DNA of 5,461 nt, from assembly GCA_018646825.1 (NCBI GenBank), contig JABGUA010000055.1, forward strand, positions 1 through 5,461. Reading direction: 5' to 3'. Both the position numbers and the translations under genes were made by a program. Position 1 is the first letter of the stretch. Every line of letters starts with the position of its first letter. The stretch comes from Piscirickettsiaceae bacterium (GTDB taxonomy: Bacteria; Pseudomonadota; Gammaproteobacteria; Nitrosococcales; Methylophagaceae). Below the pieces are notes generated by a model that searched no databases, was not told where the DNA came from, and saw only the letters and a list, made by a program, of their open reading frames with translations. Below are positions 1-5,461 of the stretch, one piece after another.

Positions 1-1685
1 AACGCGACATAATCTATATCTACACGCTTATTCTACGTGAAGGAAAAATATTATTTACTTCATCGAGCGCCACACCAGAAGAACGAGAATCTGGCGAAAA
101 CTTAAGTTTTTATTTTGACAACTATGATGACGTTGACCCTCGTGTTTTTGATATATTCAAAAACGAGCAAAAAACATTTCTTAAATATACTGATCAATGG
201 GGTACCTTCCGCAGTGTATTCATCCCGTTATATTCAGCAGACGGCACACTCTACCTTGCTGTTGCCGACCTTTCTATTTCACACATTGAGGCCTTATTAA
301 GAGAGCAAATAGTCAATTCTATTATTATCGCTTTTCTCTTTTTATTGTTCGCTTTCCCCATCTATTACACCGCCACTCGCAAACTAAAACACGATGCAAA
401 ACGTCTTAACATAGAAGTTCAACGCCAAGCTTTGGCTATCAACGACAGCCAAGAAAGATTAGTTCAAAACCAGCGTGTCCTCTTAGAGCTAGCAAAAGAA
501 AATTTTACCGATCAAGCAACCGCATTAAGCAAGATCGTCTCTACCGCAGCAAAACAGCTAGAAGTCGGCCGGGTTAGTATCTGGCTTTTTAATACGGAAC
601 AAACAGCCATCATCAGTCAGGTGCAATATGAACAAGGTAAAATTAACACTGACTATAGTACTGTTGGGGCTAATGATCACCCACATTACTTCAAAAAAAT
701 AAGCCGCGATGGCTTTATCTCTACTGATGATGTCTTCACCCATCCAGACACGATAGAGTTTCTAAAAGACTATGCTTTACCCCTTGGCATCAGCTCAATG
801 CTCGATACGCCTATTTATTCACAAGGTAACGTCATCGGTGTGACCTGTTTCGAACATGTTGGGCCCAAAAGACATTGGACTAGAGAAGATGAAGAGTTTG
901 CACGATCGATAGCTGACCTCAGTTCACAAGTCATCATAGATGAAAAACGCAAAAATGCAGAAAAATTACTTAACGTTCGGGCACACTATGACGAACTAAC
1001 AAAATTACCTAACCGTGTGCTTTTCGCTGATCGCTTCTCACAAGCTATCGCCCATAGCAAACGTAATAATACGCTTTTGAGTATCTGTTTCCTTGACTTA
1101 GATAATTTCAAGCCTGTTAACGACACCTATGGTCATGATATTGGCGATCAGTTACTCATTGAAGTTGCTAAACGTTTAAAAGACGTCATTCGGGAGCACG
1201 ATACCGTATCACGCCAAGGCGGGGATGAGTTCACCCTTTTATTAAACAATATTGAATCAAAAATAGAGTGTGAACAAATACTAAACCGGATCAATGCAAT
1301 CCTGAGTCAAGCCTATAATATAGATGGTGCCATCCTCAATATAAGTGTTTCTATTGGTTCAACGTTATATCCAAATGATGATGCCGATTTAGACACCCTA
1401 CTCCGCCATGCCGATCAGGCCATGTATCAGGCCAAACTCGCTGGTAAAAATCAGCAAACCTTTTTTAACCCAGAAAATGATCAAGAAATTGCTTATCAAC
1501 AAAGACAATTACAGGAAATTGAACACGCTTTAGAAAATGACGAGTTTCGCCTTTTTTACCAACCTAAAGTCAATATGAGAACCGGCAAGGTCTTTGGTGC
1601 AGAAGCATTAATTCGATGGCTCCACCCTGAAAAAGTCATGATAGCCCCCTCGATTTTTTACCCATCATTGAAGGTGATAAGCTAG
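1..1685 (+). CDS. N-terminal part: sensor-TM-GAF-GGDEF-partial EAL (diguanylate cyclase half)
   Basis: The start lies upstream; codons run in frame 3 from base 3. Residues are numbered from the first visible codon. Residues 1-100 form a periplasmic PAS/Cache-like sensor with the phrases FTSSSATPEER and DQWGTFRSVFIP. Residues 103-124 (309-374) are a hydrophobic transmembrane helix, followed by a short coiled linker. About 165-315 is a GAF domain with an EHVGPKRHW stretch. About 321-486 is GGDEF: the GGDEF motif is intact at 1218-1232, FLDLDNFK supplies the metal-binding Asp, and an RxxD product-inhibition site (REHD, 1191-1202) sits five residues before it. The EAL domain begins near 1510, with its EAL motif at 1602-1610, and is cut off after a few dozen residues, ending in out-of-frame residues. 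Diguanylate cyclase activity (2 GTP to cyclic-di-GMP) with feedback inhibition is therefore plausible. The signal sensed is unknown. Confidence 0.88.
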   Translation, partial: RDIIYIYTLILREGKILFTSSSATPEERESGENLSFYFDNYDDVDPRVFDIFKNEQKTFLKYTDQWGTFRSVFIPLYSADGTLYLAVADLSISHIEALLREQIVNSIIIAFLFLLFAFPIYYTATRKLKHDAKRLNIEVQRQALAINDSQERLVQNQRVLLELAKENFTDQATALSKIVSTAAKQLEVGRVSIWLFNTEQTAIISQVQYEQGKINTDYSTVGANDHPHYFKKISRDGFISTDDVFTHPDTIEFLKDYALPLGISSMLDTPIYSQGNVIGVTCFEHVGPKRHWTREDEEFARSIADLSSQVIIDEKRKNAEKLLNVRAHYDELTKLPNRVLFADRFSQAIAHSKRNNTLLSICFLDLDNFKPVNDTYGHDIGDQLLIEVAKRLKDVIREHDTVSRQGGDEFTLLLNNIESKIECEQILNRINAILSQAYNIDGAILNISVSIGSTLYPNDDADLDTLLRHADQAMYQAKLAGKNQQTFFNPENDQEIAYQQRQLQEIEHALENDEFRLFYQPKVNMRTGKVFGAEALIRWLHPEKVMIAPSIFYPSLKVIS

Positions 1686-2668
1686 AAATTCAGGTCGGTA
1701 ATTGGGTAATAAATGAAGCCCTTGAACAAATGACCAAGTGGCATCAGCAAGACATTGATCTTGAAATAAGCATAAATATCTCTTCCTATCATTTACAAAC
1801 CCCTGCTTTTTTTGACCAGCTAAAAGACGCATTAGACAATCACCCCACTATAAAGTCGGAACGCTTACAGCTCGAGATATTGGAAAGCAGTGTGTTGAGC
1901 GATCTTAAAGCCGTCAGTGACATTATTGAAAAGTGCCAAAACATCCTTGGTGTCAGCGTCGCACTGGATGATTTTGGTACCGGTTACTCATCACTTACCC
2001 ATATCCGAGATTTATCTGCTGACGTCATCAAAATAGATCGGACTTTCGTACGTGACTTACTGGTAGATCCAAGTGATTACAGCATTATCGAAGGTATTAT
2101 TGGTTTATCAAGCGCATTCAACCACAAAATTATTGCGGAAGGAGTCGAAACTGACGAGCATGGCCTAATGCTTCTCATAATGGGCTGTGATGAAGCACAA
2201 GGTTATGGTATTTCACGACCATTACCTGCAAATGATCTACCCCATTGGCTAACAGGCTACAAACCTAATCCAAAGTGGTTCAATTACCAACAACAGAGTT
2301 TATCGGCCAAGCAAAAAAAGCGCATGCTAATTGAATTGACTACCAAGCACTGGTATACAAATACCCTTTTCCTTATAGAAGCTGGGCTGCAAGAATCAAA
2401 ACTAGCTGAATGCCATCTAGGCGTATGGTTTAACCGTCTTAAATCTGAAAAAATATTTTCTGAAGATTGGTTAAACCTACTTAAAGAACAACATGACCTC
2501 ATGCTTGACTTAGCCAATGCGTTATTTCTAAGAAAAAATGCTGAAGACCTCACCATAGAACAATTAGACGACTTTAAAGCCGCTTACCATGATCTAAAAG
2601 CAATAATAATAGCAGAAGATACCCACGATATCGTATCATTCAGCGACCACTGGGTAAGTGCAAACTAA
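1649..2668 (+). CDS. C-terminal part: rest of EAL phosphodiesterase domain plus CZB-like domain
   Basis: This is the continuation of the EAL domain in frame 2 after the frameshift. An ATG at 1730 is available but lies inside the EAL fold, so it is not a natural gene start, and no ribosome binding site is evident before it. Catalytic-site motifs are complete: NIS, EILES, DDFGTGYSS (from 1967), KIDRTFV, AEGVET (2135-2152) and QGYGISRPLP. These are the metal- and substrate-binding residues of class-I EAL phosphodiesterases that cut cyclic-di-GMP to pGpG. After the EAL domain, from about 2300, comes an all-helical tail with a KHW motif (His at 2348), ECHLGVW (Cys at 2411) and EQHDLMLDLA (His at 2492). 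This resembles a chemoreceptor zinc-binding domain. As a stand-alone fragment it lacks the first catalytic Glu and the start of the barrel, so it should be inactive. Confidence 0.8.
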   Translation, partial: LDFLPIIEGDKLEIQVGNWVINEALEQMTKWHQQDIDLEISINISSYHLQTPAFFDQLKDALDNHPTIKSERLQLEILESSVLSDLKAVSDIIEKCQNILGVSVALDDFGTGYSSLTHIRDLSADVIKIDRTFVRDLLVDPSDYSIIEGIIGLSSAFNHKIIAEGVETDEHGLMLLIMGCDEAQGYGISRPLPANDLPHWLTGYKPNPKWFNYQQQSLSAKQKKRMLIELTTKHWYTNTLFLIEAGLQESKLAECHLGVWFNRLKSEKIFSEDWLNLLKEQHDLMLDLANALFLRKNAEDLTIEQLDDFKAAYHDLKAIIIAEDTHDIVSFSDHWVSAN

Positions 2669-2725
2669 CTTTACGACGAACCTAGCATGACTCGATAGAA
2701 AGACGTGACTGCCAATGCTATTTCC

Positions 2726-2760
2726 AGCAATCGTTAGTTTGATAACTTAAACTGATTGTT
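2726..2760 (+). other. Bulged hairpin in intergenic region, weak terminator or regulatory candidate
   Basis: AGTTT (2736-2740) pairs with AAACT (2749-2753) around an 8-base loop. After a 3-base bulge (2733-2735), CAATC (2728-2732) pairs with GATTG (2754-2758), extended by a G-T and an A-T pair. It lies 57 bases after the stop of the cyclic-di-GMP gene. The stem is AT-rich and no clean T tract follows, so it is at best a poor intrinsic terminator. Confidence 0.25.
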
Positions 2761-2771
2761 ATTGATATCGA

Positions 2772-2798
2772 AGTGACGAAACACCAAAACAAGTCACT
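2772..2798. promoter_or_regulatory. Spaced inverted repeat AGTGAC-N15-GTCACT, operator candidate
   Basis: Two perfect 6-base arms (2772-2777 and 2793-2798) are offset by 21 bases, about two helical turns, as expected for a dimeric regulator contacting one DNA face. CGA at 2769-2771 and TCG at 2801-2803 extend the symmetry after a two-base skip. The repeat ends 36 bases before the ATG of the VOC gene. A TTGATA (2739-2744) with a poor -10 (2763-2768) could place transcription initiation inside it. The arms are visible; a regulatory role is inference. Confidence 0.3.
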
Positions 2799-2834
2799 GA
2801 TCGCATTGCGCCCATTAGCCATAGAAGCGAGCCC

Positions 2835-3194
2835 ATGAATCAACATGAAAAAATAAACTATCTTGAATTTCCAGCCAAAAATATTCCTGCAACAAAAGCT
2901 TTTTTTGAGGATGTTTTCAACTGGGCATTTGAGGATTTCGGTCCAGACTATACCGCTTTTTCAAACCAAGGTATCAATGGTGGATTCTTCACATCGCAAC
3001 AGACCTCTACTACTAAAAAAGGTGCATCACTCACTGTATTTTATAGTGACAATCTGATTGCAACCCAACAAAAAATAGAACAAGCTGGGGGACAAATTAT
3101 ACAGGCCATCTTCAACTTCCCAGGCGGCAGCCGCTTTCATTTCACCGAACCCAGCGGTAATGAATTTGCAGTCTGGTCCAGCACAGCCGCTTAA
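2835..3194 (+). CDS. VOC (glyoxalase/bleomycin-resistance fold) family protein
   Basis: A 119-residue cytoplasmic protein, the usual length for a single vicinal-oxygen-chelate domain with two beta-alpha-beta-beta-beta modules. Module one begins INYLEFPAKNIPATKAFFEDVFNW and runs to the GINGGFF strand near residue 50. Module two spans about 64-115, with SLTVFY, an AGGQI turn, PGGSRFHFTEPSGNEFAVW and the closing strand. Glu11, His102 and Glu110 lie where metal-binding or active-site residues often sit in this fold. The family includes lyases, dioxygenases and resistance proteins, so the substrate cannot be named; this subgroup is usually annotated only as VOC or glyoxalase-like. The ATG at 2835 is preceded by a modest GAAG (2824-2827) at 7 bases. 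It is the first gene of the likely four-gene unit and ends just before the next gene. Confidence 0.9.
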   Translation: MNQHEKINYLEFPAKNIPATKAFFEDVFNWAFEDFGPDYTAFSNQGINGGFFTSQQTSTTKKGASLTVFYSDNLIATQQKIEQAGGQIIQAIFNFPGGSRFHFTEPSGNEFAVWSSTAA

Positions 3195-3212
3195 CAGTAA
3201 ATGAGAATATCA

Positions 3213-3617
3213 ATGAAAAACAGAATGCTATTGGCCTACGTTTTATTCCTAGCAACAAGCCAAACACTAAAAGCAAATGACGTTGAAATTTTAGCTGCCG
3301 CAATTGTTCATCAAAGCCAAGGTGAATACCTTGTTAACGTCAAATTGCAGCACCAAGACACAGGATGGGAACACTATGCTGATGAATGGCGTATTGTTGA
3401 TCAACAAGGCAATATTTTGGGCTCCCGAACACTCCTCCACCCCCATGTCGATGAGCAGCCTTTTACGCGAGCGCTGAGTAACGTTAGACTGGACCATAAC
3501 CTCACTACTATTTTCATTGAGGCCCATGACAAAAAACATGGCTGGTCAAAACAAAAACTAGAACTCGACTTAACAAAAATGCAAGGTGGTAAATTAATCG
3601 TGAAAACGAACCCATAA
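3213..3617 (+). CDS. Conserved exported protein with HPHVDEQPFTR motif
   Basis: I chose the ATG at 3213 over the in-frame ATG at 3201 because GAGA at 3204-3207 then serves as ribosome binding site and the product begins MKNRML, a standard signal peptide. From 3201 it would be 138 residues, from 3213 134. The signal peptide has a hydrophobic core (LLAYVLFLATS) and probable cleavage after LKA, before NDVEI. The mature part looks like a small beta-rich domain: NVKLQHQDTGWEHYADEW, then ILGSRTLLHPHVDEQPFTR (73-90 of the longer form), then IFIEAHDKKHGW. I recall this as a widespread uncharacterised family in proteobacteria whose HPHVDEQPFTR block is nearly invariant; the His, Asp and Glu cluster hints at metal or ligand binding. 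It lies 18 bases after the VOC stop, so cotranscription is likely. Location is probably periplasmic; function unknown. Confidence 0.78.
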   Translation: MKNRMLLAYVLFLATSQTLKANDVEILAAAIVHQSQGEYLVNVKLQHQDTGWEHYADEWRIVDQQGNILGSRTLLHPHVDEQPFTRALSNVRLDHNLTTIFIEAHDKKHGWSKQKLELDLTKMQGGKLIVKTNP

Positions 3618-3636
3618 CAAACCCGTTTTAAACAAG

Positions 3637-4050
3637 ATGAAAGCAGTTCTCCAACAAGAAACAACCGGTTGTGCCATCGCTTGTGCAGCCGCTATTTCAG
3701 CCATAGAGTATGAAGCAGCAAAAACAGTTGCTAACCGACTCCGTATCCATGCTGATGACGAAGCACTCTGGTCAAGTACACAGCCCATTCGAGACCTACT
3801 CAAAGAGCTTGGCGTTAAAACCGCGGCTTCAGAAAAGACTTTTACTACTTGGGACAATTTACCTGGTTGCGCCCTAATTTCATTAAAATGGCATCTTGAA
3901 AAAGGTAAACCCTTTTGGCATTGGGCTATATTTGTTCGTACCAATAAGAAGAGCTACGTCATTGATTCTAACAAAAGCCTAAAGATCAACTACCGAACTG
4001 ATTTCGGCCGTATGAACCCCAAATGGTTCATTGAAGTCTATAGCCGATAG
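3637..4050 (+). CDS. Stand-alone C39-like cysteine peptidase (papain-like fold) candidate
   Basis: A 137-residue protein without signal peptide or membrane segment. The N-terminus LQQETTGCAIACAAA matches the start of peptidase family C39 and related papain-like domains: a Gln (6 or 7) for the oxyanion hole, then Cys12 as nucleophile at the head of a helix. FWHWAIFV supplies His95 and YVIDSNK supplies Asp110, giving a complete Cys-His-Asp set in the expected order. C39 peptidases normally cleave double-glycine leaders and are fused to ABC exporters of bacteriocins. Here there is no ABC transporter, no transmembrane region and no recognisable leader peptide gene nearby. The C-terminal TDFGRMNPKWFIEV looks like a family-specific strand. 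It starts 19 bases after the preceding stop with no clear ribosome binding site, so translational coupling is possible. Substrate unknown; a non-proteolytic or amidase-type role cannot be excluded. Confidence 0.7.
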   Translation: MKAVLQQETTGCAIACAAAISAIEYEAAKTVANRLRIHADDEALWSSTQPIRDLLKELGVKTAASEKTFTTWDNLPGCALISLKWHLEKGKPFWHWAIFVRTNKKSYVIDSNKSLKINYRTDFGRMNPKWFIEVYSR

Positions 4051-4097
4051 ACCAAATAAAATATCCCCAAGTAATTAAGATCAGAGGTTTAGCCAAA

Positions 4098-4697
4098 ATG
4101 AAAACCATCTTCCTTACCTTCACCACCACTATTGCTGCAATTTCTTTTGCTGCCACTCTCTTCCTAAACACGATTCTAGGGACATTTGGCTTAGTCACCA
4201 CCTCTGTCGACAACTTAAGTAAACTAAAATCATCTCAAGTTGTTATGGATAAGATGAAAGACCGACACCAAATTAAAAAACGTGATGCAACAAAAAAACT
4301 CGCTAAACGATCTAGTAGAAGAGTCGCCTCCGCTTCTCTTGCTGCTCCCACTATAGGTACCATAGCAGTTGCCGTCACGATAACGGGGTTTGAAATAGTT
4401 GATTACTGTGAGGACAAGGAATCATTACATATCGACAGCAACATTCTCTATGGGACAACAGCTGAGTTTGACTTCAAAGCCTGCATTGAAGAAGGTAAGA
4501 GTGAGTCCAAGCGAATTCTGACCGATGTGAAAGAGTCATCAAGTCAACTTGTGAACGAAGCAATGAGTTCATCTGTCCATTACAGCAACGAACAATGGCA
4601 CACACTAAAAGAAGCTCACCAAGACACATTATCCTCAGCAAATCAGGCCCTTGAGGTTCTGAAAACTGATATCATGCAATGGTTAATGGAATACTAA
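4098..4697 (+). CDS. Two-helix inner-membrane protein with basic cytoplasmic loop, function unknown
   Basis: A 199-residue protein I cannot assign to a characterised family. Residues 3-27 form a first hydrophobic segment rich in Thr, Ala, Leu and Phe. Residues 51-75 are strongly basic (12 Lys/Arg). Residues 79-101 are a second Ala/Thr/Ile/Val-rich hydrophobic segment. By the positive-inside rule the basic loop should face the cytoplasm, with both ends outside. The exported C-terminal half has two cysteines (104 and 129) that could pair, an acidic stretch, and a long Ser/Glu/Gln-rich helical or coiled-coil tail (about 130-195). An AGAGG at 4083-4087, ten bases before the ATG, supports the start. 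It follows the peptidase-like gene by 47 bases and is probably the last gene of the unit. The first segment could instead be an uncleaved signal anchor. Confidence 0.75.
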   Translation: MKTIFLTFTTTIAAISFAATLFLNTILGTFGLVTTSVDNLSKLKSSQVVMDKMKDRHQIKKRDATKKLAKRSSRRVASASLAAPTIGTIAVAVTITGFEIVDYCEDKESLHIDSNILYGTTAEFDFKACIEEGKSESKRILTDVKESSSQLVNEAMSSSVHYSNEQWHTLKEAHQDTLSSANQALEVLKTDIMQWLMEY

Positions 4698-4715
4698 AAA
4701 CTTAATCTGTTTTTA
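4695..4715 (+). terminator. Weak AT-rich hairpin overlapping the stop codon of the membrane-protein gene
   Basis: TAAAAAC (4695-4701) is complementary to GTTTTTA (4709-4715) around a 7-base loop, and the right arm supplies a short T run. The stem has a single G-C pair, so as an intrinsic terminator it would be weak. It is the only terminator-like structure after the four-gene cluster that I could find. Confidence 0.25.
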
Positions 4716-4764
4716 TCTAAACCATCACTTCAATGACACCGCCGTCATCATGATTCCGTAACGC

Positions 4765-4779
4765 TATATAAGATATAAA
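4765..4779 (+). promoter_or_regulatory. Overlapping -10-like elements in the 180-base leader of ppc
   Basis: TATAAG (4767-4772) and TATAAA (4774-4779) each match five of six positions of a sigma-70 -10 box. No convincing -35 box lies 16-18 bases upstream, so activator dependence or chance are both open. If used, transcripts would carry a leader of about 90 bases before the ppc start, including a small 5-bp hairpin at 4794-4808 (TCCAT/ATGGA). Confidence 0.25.
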
Positions 4780-4877
4780 GCAGGGTAACTTCATCCATAA
4801 AAGATGGACAATAACCATTCAAGAAATAAGAAAAACTGTTTAATTTCACACATTCATTCTAACCAAAAGCTTACTTT

Positions 4878-5461
4878 ATGACCGCACCTGATTCTTTCGC
4901 TCCTCTTTTGTCCTTAACTGATAAAGACCTACGCCGCCAAGTTAGGGTCTTTAGTACCGTGCTCGGCGATGTGATTAAATCTCACGCATCCGATGACATC
5001 TATGACATCGTTGAATATTGTCGTAAAGGCTTTATCAGCCTCCGAGCCAAAGAAGATCCAAAATTACGTGCCGAAATAATGGCTCGTATCTCGGCGTTAA
5101 ATGAAACCCAACTCACTTATGTGATTCGCGCTTTTAATCTTTATTTTGGTTTGGTCAATACCGCTGAAGAAGCACATCAACATCATAACCGCACTATCGC
5201 CCTACGCAACGGCGGTAGCTTGTGGCACGGCTCCTTAAACGACACTTTTAAACAGTTCAAAGAAGATGGAATTAACTTATCTCAGCTACAAGTTTTATTA
5301 GATAATCTCGCTTATACACCGGTATTTACCGCCCATCCAACAGAATCAAAACGTCGTACTGTGAGAGGCGGGTTTCGCCGTATTTTTGAGCTCGACCAAC
5401 AAATGGTGGCACAACCGTTAACCGACTATGATAAAAAACAATTAAACGAAAAATTAAAAGC
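4878..5461 (+). CDS. ppc: Phosphoenolpyruvate carboxylase, N-terminal part (runs off window)
   Basis: The enzyme carboxylates phosphoenolpyruvate with bicarbonate to oxaloacetate and phosphate, refilling the TCA cycle; it is a cytoplasmic homotetramer. Only the first 194 codons are visible; full-length bacterial enzymes are near 880-930 residues. The diagnostic motif is VFTAHPTESKRR around residues 150-160, with the catalytic His at residue 153 (5334-5336), equivalent to His138 of the E. coli enzyme in VLTAHPTE. Upstream, RQVRVFSTVLGDVIK matches the first helix of the family, and AFNLYFGLVNTAEEAHQHHNR matches the conserved helix that in E. coli reads as a NTAEQYH block. The ATG at 4878 gives an N-terminus of typical length, though its ribosome binding site is weak. 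The sequence diverges from the enterobacterial form, with an extra segment around LRNGGSLWHGSL. The frame is open to the window end. Confidence 0.97.
   Translation, partial: MTAPDSFAPLLSLTDKDLRRQVRVFSTVLGDVIKSHASDDIYDIVEYCRKGFISLRAKEDPKLRAEIMARISALNETQLTYVIRAFNLYFGLVNTAEEAHQHHNRTIALRNGGSLWHGSLNDTFKQFKEDGINLSQLQVLLDNLAYTPVFTAHPTESKRRTVRGGFRRIFELDQQMVAQPLTDYDKKQLNEKLK

Larger units (their letters stand above)
1..2668 (+). pseudogene. Frameshifted membrane GAF-GGDEF-EAL cyclic-di-GMP enzyme (5' end outside window)
   Basis: The sequence shows one protein split across two frames. Frame 3 is open from the window edge to a TAG at 1683-1685. Homology to the EAL domain then continues in frame 2 to a TAA at 2666-2668. 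Restoring one C in the run at 1645-1649 gives an Ala-Pro-Leu-Asp-Phe-Leu-Pro-Ile-Ile-Glu path, which matches the usual EAL consensus after the HPE motif, and yields about 888 visible residues. Order: extracytoplasmic sensor, one transmembrane helix, GAF, GGDEF, EAL and a CZB-like C-terminal domain. An intact version would make and/or break cyclic-di-GMP at the inner membrane. As read, the protein stops early in the EAL domain, so phosphodiesterase activity should be lost, while the diguanylate cyclase half could still be made. A sequencing error in the homopolymer is the main alternative. Confidence 0.85.

Noticed and set aside
115..300. Plus-strand 61-codon frame starting at 115
   Set aside because: It lies wholly inside the sensory domain of the cyclic-di-GMP gene in another frame, and the sensor frame has recognisable phrases throughout.
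1654..1659. The frame break located in the T run rather than the C run
   Set aside because: Adding a T would also restore the frame but would give Pro-Ser-Ile-Phe-Leu-Pro, whereas adding a C gives Pro-Leu-Asp-Phe-Leu-Pro, closer to the EAL consensus.
1643..1661. Programmed -1 ribosomal frameshifting joining the two halves of the GGDEF-EAL gene
   Set aside because: The shift direction is right, but neither the C run nor the T run gives an X-XXY-YYZ slippery heptamer in the zero frame, and no strong downstream hairpin is evident. A base deletion is simpler.
2863..3057. Plus-strand 64-codon frame inside the VOC gene
   Set aside because: It is an out-of-frame shadow of a well-supported VOC domain.
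3576..3617. Gly-Gly near the end of the HPHVDEQPFTR protein as a cleavage site for the C39-like peptidase
   Set aside because: The Gly pair is only eight residues from the C-terminus, not at the end of an N-terminal leader, and lacks the hydrophobic pattern of double-glycine leaders.
3594..3944. Minus-strand open frame of 116 codons across the peptidase-like gene
   Set aside because: It is antisense to a gene with clear motifs, overlaps the end of the neighbour too, and its product shows no domain or credible start signal. The same holds for the other minus-strand frames at 558-743, 2284-2556, 3291-3539, 3401-3664 and 4028-4213.
4733..4748. Small hairpin ATGAC/GTCAT with a six-base loop before ppc
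   Set aside because: Five base pairs with no T tract is within chance for a 180-base spacer; I see no terminator or riboswitch architecture.

Overview
The window reads as a compact chromosomal segment of an AT-leaning gammaproteobacterium. That placement rests on the GAF-GGDEF-EAL signalling gene, the form of the phosphoenolpyruvate carboxylase N-terminus and the small conserved hypothetical proteins. A free-living aquatic lineage such as a Methylophaga, Cycloclasticus or Thiomicrospira relative would fit, but the genus is a guess from memory. All supported genes are on the + strand. I see no RNA gene, insertion sequence, CRISPR array or phage gene.

Region 1 (1-2668) is a large membrane-bound cyclic-di-GMP enzyme whose 5' end lies outside the window. 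Its order is: extracytoplasmic sensory domain, transmembrane helix, GAF, GGDEF, EAL, and a C-terminal helical domain resembling the chemoreceptor zinc-binding (CZB) fold. The GGDEF catalytic motif, the I-site and all the EAL signature motifs are intact. The reading frame is nevertheless broken inside the EAL domain by what looks like loss of one C in a C tract at 1645-1649. The gene is therefore a recent pseudogene, a phase-variable or truncated DGC-only allele, or carries a sequencing error.

Region 2 (2669-2834) is a 166-base intergenic stretch with a bulged hairpin and a spaced inverted repeat, AGTGAC-N15-GTCACT, just upstream of the next gene.

Region 3 (2835-4697) holds four small, closely spaced genes that look like one transcription unit: a VOC/glyoxalase-fold protein, a secreted protein with an HPHVDEQPFTR motif, a stand-alone C39-like papain-fold cysteine peptidase candidate, and a two-helix membrane protein with a very basic cytoplasmic loop. 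None has a function I can name with confidence. The second, third and fourth are the least characterised part of the window.

Region 4 (4698-4877) is a 180-base spacer with weak promoter-like and hairpin sequences. It leads into ppc (4878 to the window end), the anaplerotic enzyme that carboxylates phosphoenolpyruvate to oxaloacetate, of which the first 194 residues are visible. Nothing ties ppc functionally to the genes before it; the neighbourhood looks like ordinary core and semi-core genome.
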